From positions 1 to 33,147 of IMG/VR virus record IMGVR_UViG_3300028889_000019: a DNA stretch of 33,147 bases; one strand, 5' to 3'. The position numbers and the translations under genes are program-made. This DNA comes from a virus. Below are positions 20,413 through 27,868 of this stretch, one piece after another. The notes beneath the pieces were generated by a model that worked only from the letters and a program-made list of their open reading frames with translations, did not search any database and was not told the DNA's origin. How positions within the stretch are numbered: the first letter of the stretch is position 1; every line of letters starts with the position of its first letter.

Positions 20413-21636
20413 TTAGAACTGAGTGGCGATCCAGTTGAGGATGGTCGCAGTGGTGTTGGTTCGGGTGACGTAGGCGTCGAAGCCGGTCGAAGAGGCTCCG
20501 CTTGCGCCCCATCCCGTCACCTGCGTTCCCGGCACGGTTGTGATCGGAGAGATCACAATATGCGGAGTTGCCGAGAAACGTCCCGCGGGGAAAGAAACCG
20601 ACTGGGAAGTAGGCGTGTTGGCCACCGGAGTAATGGTGAGCGTTCCAGACGCCATGGCCTTGGGAATACCGGAGTCTTCGCGGAATATGGCCTTGCGCCA
20701 GGCCGTCCAGCCGTTCGCAGCGTTCGCAGTACGAACCCACATGTTGGGGGTACCGGAACCAGACGAATGCGTGGTGAACGTCTGCTTCGCGTAGTCCGTT
20801 CCATCGACGAACGTGAGAACCTCGCCGGAGTTCCCGGTGAAATCCCACGCTGACGAGTTCGCCGAGGTGTAGTACAGCCTCGACCAACCCAGAGGGTAAC
20901 CCGTGATCGCGGTCGTCTGACCGAAGTTCGCAGGGTTCAGGGTATAAAGGCCCTGGGTCTGGGACCATGCAGTCCAGTTAGATCCGTCAGCGATTCCGTG
21001 CCGCGTCCACGTTCGGGGCGTAACGGTGGTAGAGCTCGCATTGACGTGGAACGTCTGGGTAACGCGGCTGGTTTCGGACTTGTTGGTGATCACGAGACCG
21101 AAGCCGGCGTTCAGAGACCATCCCGACGAAGTCGTCGCAGTCATCACCGTAGTGCCCACAGAATATGTACTGGGGGCGTCACCTTCGGCCTTTGCGTTGG
21201 AGGCCAGAAGGATGTTCTTGTACACCTCGAGTGTGTCGAGACGGGTGTCAAACCCATTGACAATATCCGCTAGGCCTGCCGGGGATACTGCTCGAGAAGG
21301 ATCCGTGATCGCGTTTGTCTCGGCGACGGTTGCGATCTCGATGAGACCCTTCTGAGTGGTGCTTGAAACGGGTCCGGCTACGTCGTTGGTGTCGAACCAG
21401 ATCGATCCATCAGGGACCGCTCCAGGATCAGCGGCGCCTACGTAGGAGAAGACATCCTCCTTGGTGTAGGCCGCGCCGTCATACGTCTTGACGCCGGAAA
21501 CGGCACCCATGTCAATGGGCGTCCCGTCGTGACGCTCCAGAATGAGGTGTCCATCCTCATTGATCGAACCATCGACGATGTTGGCGGCCTCGATTTCGAG
21601 TGTCCGCTCGGCGTTTACTACAGTTACCGTAGCCAC
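20413..21636 (-). CDS. Tail fibre / receptor-binding protein
   Basis: A 407-residue protein. Residues 1-90 form a collar-like N-terminus (VPDGSIWFDTND). Residues about 94-125 carry a fibre repeat (STTQKGLIEIATVAETNAIT, then DPSRAVSPAGLADI). The middle has pyocin-knob-like segments (ITGYPLGWSRLYYTSAN and WVRTANAANGWTAWRKAI). The last 70 residues form a beta-sandwich (VSFPAGRFSATPHIVISPIT, then GFDAYVTRTNTTATILNW) like H-type lectin tips. Probably the host-recognition fibre. Its place upstream of the tape measure gene is unusual, since fibres normally follow the tail tip genes. Confidence 0.85.
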   Translation of the reverse strand: MATVTVVNAERTLEIEAANIVDGSINEDGHLILERHDGTPIDMGAVSGVKTYDGAAYTKEDVFSYVGAADPGAVPDGSIWFDTNDVAGPVSSTTQKGLIEIATVAETNAITDPSRAVSPAGLADIVNGFDTRLDTLEVYKNILLASNAKAEGDAPSTYSVGTTVMTATTSSGWSLNAGFGLVITNKSETSRVTQTFHVNASSTTVTPRTWTRHGIADGSNWTAWSQTQGLYTLNPANFGQTTAITGYPLGWSRLYYTSANSSAWDFTGNSGEVLTFVDGTDYAKQTFTTHSSGSGTPNMWVRTANAANGWTAWRKAIFREDSGIPKAMASGTLTITPVANTPTSQSVSFPAGRFSATPHIVISPITTVPGTQVTGWGASGASSTGFDAYVTRTNTTATILNWIATQF

Positions 21637-21652
21637 GAGGCCACCTTCCTAG

Positions 21653-22387
21653 TCAGATCATCGGGTCCCAAGCACCTCCGACTCGGGGTTTGGGAGCGGC
21701 TGCTACCCAGGCTCCACCTACCCGAACCTTCGGTGTCGCAGGCTTCCAGACGCCTCCGACTTGAACCTTTCTTGTGACGAACGTTTCGCTTTCGCTGGCC
21801 CAATATGACGCGTCGTCGAAGTTCGCGGAAAGAGACGGAGTTGACCCGTCCCAGACTCCGGCCATAAAAACCAGAGCCGCAGCGGTTTTGTTGAAGGTGC
21901 CGCCAAGCGTGCAATACCCCATCTCGTTCCACGTTTGACCGTCGGAAGAGTTGTACATATGCACAATGTTGTCGGATCCGATGTTGCCGATGCCCCACCA
22001 GGTTCCGGGAACCCAGTCCCAACCGACACCAACAGTGGTGTCCAGGATTACTTCGGTGTTGAAGGTTGTAGCTCCATCGCCCTGGAACGTGAGGTACGTA
22101 CCATTCGGGCCACCGAGTGCCAATATGCCGTTACCAGAAACGTCGTGGGCTCCAATGTAGAACTCAGTGTTCGGAGCCCGAGTTCCAGTTACGGACAACT
22201 TGGCTGCAAGGATCCCTTGCGAAAGGTCGAAGAGGATATCCCCGTCAACCCTTGGGTAATCCGCCACAACAGCAAGGTTCAGCGTTCCACCGGATTCGGA
22301 AGATCCGGGGCCTTGCGTTACCGTCCACTTGGCGAGATCCAGCGACGCGTCATTGAAATTGTCAATGAGCGTTTGGACGTATGGCAC
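21653..22387 (-). CDS. Lectin-like minor tail protein
   Basis: A 244-residue protein. Residues about 1-200 look like a concanavalin/DUF1349-type jelly roll (LIDNFNDASLDLAKWTVTQG, YIGAHDVSGNGILALGGPNG, MYNSSDGQTWNEMGY), which binds sugars. The C-terminus is a string of short repeats: VQVGGVWKPATPKVRVGGAW, then VAAAPKPRVGGAW. The same repeat type ends the Fn3 tail protein at 11020, suggesting a shared attachment or assembly tag. It sits next to the fibre gene and is probably part of the adsorption apparatus. Confidence 0.8.
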   Translation of the reverse strand: MPYVQTLIDNFNDASLDLAKWTVTQGPGSSESGGTLNLAVVADYPRVDGDILFDLSQGILAAKLSVTGTRAPNTEFYIGAHDVSGNGILALGGPNGTYLTFQGDGATTFNTEVILDTTVGVGWDWVPGTWWGIGNIGSDNIVHMYNSSDGQTWNEMGYCTLGGTFNKTAAALVFMAGVWDGSTPSLSANFDDASYWASESETFVTRKVQVGGVWKPATPKVRVGGAWVAAAPKPRVGGAWDPMI

Positions 22388-22399
22388 AAGGCCTCCTTT

Positions 22400-23188
22400 C
22401 TATCCGTCGCTGATGGTGTAGGTGACTGGATCGACCTCAACGACAGTCGGCCAGTCGAACTGGAGGAGGATATCGTCGAGTTCAGTGATCGCGTCGTCCG
22501 GTCCGGAGATCGTGTAGATTCCGTCTCCATTGTCGGTCACCACGTAAACGAAGAAGGCTTCGTACATGGCGATCAACTCGGTGAAACTGGGGAGGCGAGG
22601 AAGTTCCTCATCAGTCCCGTACAAAGCCTCTTCAACCAGGCCCAGAACATCCTTGCTCGTAGTCCTGGAGTCGATCTCCACGTGAGACGTCCGCTTGAAG
22701 CCGGCGATCACAGGAGGACGAGTGGCGATGGCCCAGCTGAACTCCATTGGTTCGACGTCTTCGCCGATTGACTGGAAGTTCCTGTCCGATGGTTCGGCAA
22801 GAGCGTTGTAGACGATGTGGATCTTGTACCCGAGGTTGTTGGTCTGGTCGCTCCCCACCTGCGTTCGGTACGAGAAACCGAAGGACTTCCGCCTCTGCTG
22901 GGTCACGAATAGTCCTGGGCGGACCTGACTTGATCCGTCGCACACCCCGAATTCCGGAGGGTAGGTGAAGGCGTTGATCGTCGCACCGAATTCCTCGGCG
23001 GCCGAAGCGAGCAAGTACTTGTTGCCGTCGAGGTAGTACGACTTCGCTCCGCCACCATTAGCGGCGACGTCCACAGAGGTGAGACCCGACCAGGCAACTC
23101 CAGGCTGACCGTCAACATAGAGAACGCCACGGTCAACTCCGGTTTCGAACTGGCGAGAGCCACTGGCTCCCCATTCGAGTCGTCCCAC
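22400..23188 (-). CDS. Second tail-tube paralogue
   Basis: A 262-residue protein (GTG start, GGAGGAAA upstream). Over the first 170 residues it aligns with the major tail protein encoded at 23772: FETGVDRGVLY, EEFGATINAFTYPPEFG, CDGS, RKSFGFSYRTQVG, GYKIHIVYNALAEPSDR. The C-terminal part diverges and lacks the TIPTVTGV Ig-like domain; instead it ends in an acidic stretch (AITELDDILLQFDWPTVVEV). It may be a minor tube ring, an initiator at the tube end, or a component of a two-protein tube. Codon bias is weaker than in the major copy, suggesting lower expression. Confidence 0.85.
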   Translation of the reverse strand: MGRLEWGASGSRQFETGVDRGVLYVDGQPGVAWSGLTSVDVAANGGGAKSYYLDGNKYLLASAAEEFGATINAFTYPPEFGVCDGSSQVRPGLFVTQQRRKSFGFSYRTQVGSDQTNNLGYKIHIVYNALAEPSDRNFQSIGEDVEPMEFSWAIATRPPVIAGFKRTSHVEIDSRTTSKDVLGLVEEALYGTDEELPRLPSFTELIAMYEAFFVYVVTDNGDGIYTISGPDDAITELDDILLQFDWPTVVEVDPVTYTISDG

Positions 23189-23202
23189 TCAATTTCCTCC
23201 CT

Positions 23203-23742
23203 TCATCCCCTAGTTCCGGCTTGCTTCTTCTGTCGTTCGTTGACCGCTCGTTGGTACGCAATCTGTTCACTTCGGCTCATCTTCTTAGCCGGAGCGTTCT
23301 TGGCGTTGAACACCTTGATCAGGGTCAGCAATCTACCGAGGTGCCAATGCTGACATTCCGGCCAGATGTTCAGAGAGATCATCCAGTAGTAGATGAGTTC
23401 CGCGGTTACTACCTCGGTACTCTTCTTCTGGTTGGTTGCCTCTCTGAACGTCGTGGCGGACATCTTGGCGTTGATGTACTCGTCGATCTTCGCAACGTCC
23501 TCTTTGTTGAGGCTGGCAAAAACCTCCGGAGGAACGTTGGGGGTGAGAGTCATTGCCTGGACGTACCAGAACAGTTCTTCAGCCGTCTTCTCTTTGTCGT
23601 TGAGAAACGGCTTCTCGAAATGCGACTCCCATTTTGACACGGAGGCCAGAGAGTGCTCCATCTCAAGACGGAACGTCTGGTCGACAAACTCCTTCTTGCT
23701 CTGGTCGTAAGCTTCAGTTATCACGACATCAAGTATGAGCAA
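23203..23742 (-). CDS. Tail assembly chaperone candidate
   Basis: A 179-residue protein from TTG at 23742 (GGAGG seven bases upstream). The opening LILDVVITEAYDQSKKEFVD, then TFRLEMEHSLASVSKWESHF and KTAEELFWYVQAMTL, is typical of chaperones that coat the tape measure before tail assembly. The C-terminus is basic and helical (RSEQIAYQRAVNERQKKQAG). I see no slippery heptamer near the stop and no overlapping frame, so the usual frameshifted long form is not evident. Position after the tail tube fits the role, although four more tail genes and the gp10-like gene separate it from the tape measure. Confidence 0.78.
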   Translation of the reverse strand: MLILDVVITEAYDQSKKEFVDQTFRLEMEHSLASVSKWESHFEKPFLNDKEKTAEELFWYVQAMTLTPNVPPEVFASLNKEDVAKIDEYINAKMSATTFREATNQKKSTEVVTAELIYYWMISLNIWPECQHWHLGRLLTLIKVFNAKNAPAKKMSRSEQIAYQRAVNERQKKQAGTRG

Positions 23743-23771
23743 TCTCTGGCCTCCTTTCTGTCAGCCGGCGG

Positions 23772-24656
23772 TTAGATGTCGCCCTTGGCCCAGTCGGTGT
23801 CGACGTTCGACGGGAACTTGTAGCCGAGGTTCGGACGCGCCTCGACAATGACGTTCTCCGTGAGCACCACCGGACCGGCGACCTGAGCCGTGCCGTTGAT
23901 GTAGTACGTCACGCCGGTGACGGTCGGGATCGTCAGGGTGTTCGTGGCGTTGTCGTAAGCCGGCTCCGTCGGAGTGGCCGTGAGAACCGTTCCGGAGAAC
24001 ATGGCGACGACCGCCGCCGGGCTCGGCAGAGACGGGTCGGTACCTGCGGTGCCGTAGAGGAACTCCTCCAGGGTCTCCAGCGCCTCGGCGTCGACCTTCG
24101 TCGAGTCGATCGTCAGAGAAGCCGTCGGCTTGTAGGTCACGCCGGAGATGACACCGACCTCGACCGGAGTCGTGGTGAACTCCCAGCTGAGGGTGATCGC
24201 CTCGGGCGAGTCGTTGACGGTGGCGTAGGCCTTCTCGGACGGAGCCGCGAGAGCTCCGTAGACGAGGTGCAGCTTGTAGCCGGCGTCCTGACCCGCCAGG
24301 TCGTTGCCGACCTTGGTGCGGTACGACAGGCCGAAGGTCTTGCGGGTCTGCTGGCCGATCGAGACACCCGGCGTCGGAGAAGCCGAACCGTCGCACTGCC
24401 CGAACTCGTCCGGGTAGGTGAAGGCCTCGATGGTGCCGCCGAACTCCTCGGCCGAGACCAGGTTGAGGTACTTGATGTTGTCGGCGTACTGCGGGTTGGA
24501 CTCGGCGCCCGACGGCGACTCGGTGACGGCGGTGAGGCCGTTCCAAGCGTAGCCCTCGACATAGGCGCCGACGTTGTCCGGAATGTAGAGGACTCCGTGG
24601 TCGACGCCGGTCTCGAAGAGGCGTTCGCCAGCCTGGTCCCAAGTGAGCGCTGTCAT
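23772..24656 (-). CDS. Major tail (tube) protein with Ig-like domain
   Basis: A 294-residue protein. Residues 1-225 are the tube fold (LFETGVDHGVLYIPDN, EEFGGTIEAFTYPDEFG, RKTFGLSYRTKVG). Residues about 232-294 add an Ig-like domain with NTLTIPTVTGVTYYINGTAQ, VIVEARPNLGYKFPSNVDTD, the same type that ends the capsid protein. Such domains decorate the virion surface and may bind sugars weakly. Codons are almost all C/G-ending, which fits a very abundant protein. Good ribosome site GAGGGAG. Confidence 0.92.
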   Translation of the reverse strand: MTALTWDQAGERLFETGVDHGVLYIPDNVGAYVEGYAWNGLTAVTESPSGAESNPQYADNIKYLNLVSAEEFGGTIEAFTYPDEFGQCDGSASPTPGVSIGQQTRKTFGLSYRTKVGNDLAGQDAGYKLHLVYGALAAPSEKAYATVNDSPEAITLSWEFTTTPVEVGVISGVTYKPTASLTIDSTKVDAEALETLEEFLYGTAGTDPSLPSPAAVVAMFSGTVLTATPTEPAYDNATNTLTIPTVTGVTYYINGTAQVAGPVVLTENVIVEARPNLGYKFPSNVDTDWAKGDI

Positions 24657-24669
24657 GCTTGTAGCTCCC

Positions 24670-24993
24670 TCAGAAGTAGAGGTTGTAGACGTAGTGGTGG
24701 AGATTGTCCGCCGTGAATGCTCGATTGAAGTTGGCGAACCTCAGATGGGCGACCTTGTTCGGAATATCGGTGTCTGGGTTCCGATCGATCACCGTCAACT
24801 GATACCGCTTGGCGACACTGTAAGGCAGATTGCCAGCGAACTCGGTCTTTGCGTTGTCCTGAGCGTAGACAATGCAGGGGTACTGAATTGTCTTGTTCGA
24901 GGGCGGCTGGAAATATGCGTTCGGACTTCCCAGCAGCGTCTCTAGGAGTGCCTGCAGCTCAAGGCGTTTCGGGTCTGGGGCCGTTGTAGACAC
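24670..24993 (-). CDS. Tail terminator-like protein
   Basis: A 107-residue protein with LLETLLGSPNAYFQPPSNKT, IQYPCIVYAQDNAK, YQLTVIDRNPDTDIPNKVA and a C-terminal ADNLHHYVYNLYF. The YPCIVY and TVIDRNPD blocks are typical of small tail terminator or minor tail proteins encoded between the stopper and tail tube genes. The GTG start overlaps the previous gene by 35 bases with AGGGG directly adjacent, so a slightly shorter form cannot be excluded. It should cap the tube and join it to the neck. Confidence 0.8.
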   Translation of the reverse strand: MSTTAPDPKRLELQALLETLLGSPNAYFQPPSNKTIQYPCIVYAQDNAKTEFAGNLPYSVAKRYQLTVIDRNPDTDIPNKVAHLRFANFNRAFTADNLHHYVYNLYF

Positions 24994-25291
24994 CCCCTAG
25001 ACTCAGGAGAAGACGGGGGCTCTGGACCTGGACCTCAGTCACAGACCACACAGCCCCCGCCCACTCAACATAACGAATATGCGAGAAGTGCACATTCGCG
25101 TAAGCATCAGCGACAATGCTGATTGAATTACTCACCGAGAGGTCATTATTGACACTCTGACCTTCCCTGAACTTCAACGAGTTCCTCACCACATCCCCGA
25201 AATGGGGGCGTTCCGTGATGACGTCCTCGTGCACGCCAGGGGCGGTTTCTACAGTTTCGCCGTATCCCACCTTTCCTGAAAATCGTGTCAT
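24959..25291 (-). CDS. Head-tail stopper-like protein
   Basis: A 110-residue beta-rich protein: MTRFSGKVGYGETVETAPGV, then VHEDVITERPHFGDV, SVSNSISIVADAYANVHFSH, and IRYVEWAGAVWSVTEVQVQS. The VxW-AGxxWxVTxVxVxxPRL block is a common feature of head closure (stopper) proteins. It lies between capsid and tail genes as expected. It would seal the portal channel after packaging. Confidence 0.8.
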   Translation of the reverse strand: MTRFSGKVGYGETVETAPGVHEDVITERPHFGDVVRNSLKFREGQSVNNDLSVSNSISIVADAYANVHFSHIRYVEWAGAVWSVTEVQVQSPRLLLSLGGVYNGPRPETP

Positions 25292-25308
25292 GACTCTGCT
25301 CGCCTAGG

Positions 25309-27363
25309 TCAGGCGGCCTTGCGCTTGAAAGGCCACGAGTCGCTCTGGTTGTCGGCGAAGTAGTAGCCGGTCGCCGGGACGGAGTAGATCGTGGTGGACG
25401 CGCCGGCAGCCAGAGGTGCCTGGTCGCCCGCGGTCAGGGTGGTGCCGCTGCCGTTCTTGTAGACCACGCCGGTGACGGTCGGGATCGTGACGACGCCCGT
25501 GTCAGCGTTGAACGCCGGCTTCTGCGGGGTCGCGAGAACGTCGTCTGCCTCGGTCTCGCGGATCACGATGGCCGACTTCGGACGCACCAGGGCGCCGGAC
25601 GCGCGGGTCTCCAGCAGGTACTTCTGCTGGTTGTAGTCGATGTCGAAGTCCTCGAACATCGTGAGCTCGCCACCCTTGTCGGTGCCGACGTTGTAGTCGT
25701 CGAGGTTGACGATGATGCCGATCAGCCCCGGGACCTCCTTCATCGGCTCGACGGTGACGATCCGGTCGACGCCGAGGGCGTCAGCAACCTGCTGCTTGGT
25801 CTCGTAGTACCGCCGGCCGTTGAGGTCGCGGGCCTTCAGGAACTTGTTGAGGTGCGGGATCGTGGTGAAGAACGTCGGAGTGCCGGTGCCCTTGTAGTAC
25901 TCGAAGCCGTCCATGACGGCGTCCACGACCTCCTCGTAGGAGGAGTCGGCGTCGGCGACGTTGACGTTGAGCGTGGTGACGAACAGCTCGTGGTCGTTCA
26001 GGATGGAACGGAGGCCGTTGCCGTCCGCGACACCCATCGGGTCCTTGACCTTGTCCTCGTCCGAGACGTCCCGGCCGTCACCGATGAGGACCGCACGAGC
26101 GAACTCCTCCTCGGTCATCAGCCGCATCTCGGCCTTGAGGAAGGTAACGATGTCGAAGTCCGTGATGTCGAGCATGTCGTCACGGTCGAGCTTCTGCTTC
26201 TTGTAGATCGTGGTCGGGCCGGTGGTCCGCTTGGTGACGCCGAACCACTCTTCCAGCTTGTAGTTGCCCTTGATGTAGCCCTTGGCGCGAGCCTCGTCCT
26301 GGGTCAGGTCGGCGACGAAGGTCTTGATCCGGGAGAACGGCGTGTGGCGGGTCCCGTTGATGACGGCGGAGACCCATTCGGTCCGGCGCTTCTCGAGCTC
26401 GATGGTCCCGGTGGCCATCTTGGCGTCCGGGAACAGCGTGTCGATGTCGGTGATGCCGTGCTCGAGGTTGTTCGCCGCGTAGTTCTCGACGGCCGTCTTG
26501 AGGGAGCCGTTCTTCTTGGCGTCCTCGAAGATGCCCTTCAGCGCGTCGTGGGACAGCTCGTGCTTCTTGGTGACGCCGTCCTTGGCGTCGGTCTGGTCGA
26601 AAACGTTGCGCGACATTTCGTCGGCTCCTTCCTTGTGAATGAGGTCGCCCTCACCGGGCTTGTTGTCGGAGTGGGAAGCCGCCTCTTCGGCAACAGCTTC
26701 CTCGACGGCAGCAGCGATCATGTAGTGGAGGACGTTCTTCTCGTCCTCGTCCATGGCGTCGTAGACGTCCTTGATCGTGGCGTCCTTGGCCGTGACGCCC
26801 TTGGCCGCGTGGGCGAGGTCCTCGTCCTCGTCCTCATCGCTGTCGTCGTTGTTGTCTTCGTCGCTCTCGTCCGGCTCCTCCTCGGAGGTGGCGTGTTCGA
26901 GCTTGAGACCGGTGTGGATGATCGCGTCCTCATCCGACTCGACGAGTGTTCCATCGCCGTGCTGGAGGTTGATGAAGTCGATCTTGGCGCCGGGATTGGC
27001 GCCGGCCAGAACCAGGCTGACCTCACGGATGACGCCGTGCGTGACCTGCTTAGCGTGCTCGACGAGCTGGTTGGCGAAGATGGAAAGCGAGTCGTAGTCG
27101 CCGTGCTCGACGGACTCCTTCGCTGCCACGGCCTTCTTCGTCTTGTTGAAGAAAGCGTAGGTGTACATGCCGTCGTCGCGGGCTTCCAGAACCGCGTGTC
27201 CGAGCACGTTCTCCGGGTCGTGGTGACCGTGCATCCAGACGAGCGGGATCCGCTTGCCGTCCATGTGCTTGAAGGCGTCGGGCGTAATGGTCCGGCCATC
27301 GGAGCACCTGAGCCCAGCCTTGGTGGCGTAACCGCTGAAGTCGTGCTTACGGTCGTCTGCCAT
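25309..27363 (-). CDS. Protease-scaffold-capsid-Ig fusion (major capsid)
   Basis: A 684-residue polyprotein. Residues 1-133 form a prohead protease (VWMHGHH with H45 as candidate His, YDSLSIFA with S92/S94 as candidate Ser, VSLVLAGANPGAKI). Residues about 135-250 are acidic and low-complexity, like a scaffold (EEEPDESDEDNNDDSDEDED). Residues about 250-612 are an HK97-fold capsid (PHLNKFLKARDLNGRRYY, VDRIVTVEP, LLETRASGALVRPKSAIVIR). The end is an Ig-like domain (VVTIPTVTGVVYKNGSG). A second in-frame ATG at residue 250 has its own strong ribosome site, so separate capsid protein is likely made. Codon bias is extreme, fitting abundance. The start ATG has AAGGAGA upstream. Confidence 0.93.
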   Translation of the reverse strand: MADDRKHDFSGYATKAGLRCSDGRTITPDAFKHMDGKRIPLVWMHGHHDPENVLGHAVLEARDDGMYTYAFFNKTKKAVAAKESVEHGDYDSLSIFANQLVEHAKQVTHGVIREVSLVLAGANPGAKIDFINLQHGDGTLVESDEDAIIHTGLKLEHATSEEEPDESDEDNNDDSDEDEDEDLAHAAKGVTAKDATIKDVYDAMDEDEKNVLHYMIAAAVEEAVAEEAASHSDNKPGEGDLIHKEGADEMSRNVFDQTDAKDGVTKKHELSHDALKGIFEDAKKNGSLKTAVENYAANNLEHGITDIDTLFPDAKMATGTIELEKRRTEWVSAVINGTRHTPFSRIKTFVADLTQDEARAKGYIKGNYKLEEWFGVTKRTTGPTTIYKKQKLDRDDMLDITDFDIVTFLKAEMRLMTEEEFARAVLIGDGRDVSDEDKVKDPMGVADGNGLRSILNDHELFVTTLNVNVADADSSYEEVVDAVMDGFEYYKGTGTPTFFTTIPHLNKFLKARDLNGRRYYETKQQVADALGVDRIVTVEPMKEVPGLIGIIVNLDDYNVGTDKGGELTMFEDFDIDYNQQKYLLETRASGALVRPKSAIVIRETEADDVLATPQKPAFNADTGVVTIPTVTGVVYKNGSGTTLTAGDQAPLAAGASTTIYSVPATGYYFADNQSDSWPFKRKAA
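26625..26634 (-). promoter_or_regulatory. Internal ribosome site for mature-length capsid
   Basis: Minus strand AAGGAAGGAG, eight bases before an in-frame ATG (26616) inside the fusion gene. The product would be 435 residues, beginning MSRNVFDQTDAKDGVTKKHE, without protease and acidic scaffold. The site lies exactly at the scaffold/capsid junction, as in nested capsid genes of other phages. Confidence 0.75.
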
Positions 27364-27379
27364 TTTGACTGTCTCCTTC

Positions 27380-27868
27380 CTACTTCGAGTTCTTCCGGGC
27401 TCCGATGGAGCCTTCCTTGCGCATCTTGGCGATCCGCTCTTGGATGGTCTTGATCTTGCCGTTCAACGACTTGACCTGGTCTTCGAGAAGTAGGTCCTGG
27501 TTCTTCTTCCGGTATTCCTCCGCCGCCTTCGCTGCTTTGGCTTTCTGAGCCGCCGTCAACTTCGGAGTTTTGGATGATGACTTACTGGGAGAAGCTTTCT
27601 TGGCTGGGGTCTTGGAGTCCTTCACCCCGCTACGGGCTTGGGCCTTCTTGACTTCGGCGGCAAGAACTTCCCGGAGCTTTTCGAGACGAGCCTTGAGCGC
27701 GTCTACCTGAGCTTCGAGTTTCCTCCGTCGTTCAGCCTGTCGCTGTGCCCTCGTCTTCTTCGGAGCAACCTTCTTGGCCCCCGGCTTGCGACCCTTCAGA
27801 TTCCGAGTTCGAAGGTAGTAGTCGCGCCTTTTGGCTGCGTCGTACGCGTGAGCGACTTCGCTATCCAT
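27380..27868 (-). CDS. Basic coiled-coil head-region protein
   Basis: A 162-residue, very Lys/Ala/Arg-rich protein: a basic N-terminus (RKPGAKKVAPKKTRAQRQAE), a coiled coil (RRKLEAQVDALKARLEKLRE), a Ser/Lys/Pro linker, and a second coiled coil (LEDQVKSLNGKIKTIQERIA). It overlaps the end of the portal gene by eight bases. Encoded between portal and protease-capsid, it may be an internal head or scaffold-like protein, or bind the packaged DNA through its charge. No family recognised. Confidence 0.78.
   Translation of the reverse strand: MDSEVAHAYDAAKRRDYYLRTRNLKGRKPGAKKVAPKKTRAQRQAERRRKLEAQVDALKARLEKLREVLAAEVKKAQARSGVKDSKTPAKKASPSKSSSKTPKLTAAQKAKAAKAAEEYRKKNQDLLLEDQVKSLNGKIKTIQERIAKMRKEGSIGARKNSK

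Noticed and set aside
23203-23260. Programmed frameshift at the end of the tail assembly chaperone
   Set aside because: No slippery heptamer or overlapping extension frame was seen near the stop, and the next gene starts cleanly with its own ribosome site.
25852-27453. Long plus-strand open frame of 533 codons opposite the capsid gene
   Set aside because: It exists because the capsid gene uses almost only C/G third positions, which leaves the antisense frame open. Its composition is low-complexity (Val/Leu/Arg/Asp/Glu) with no domain or ribosome site.
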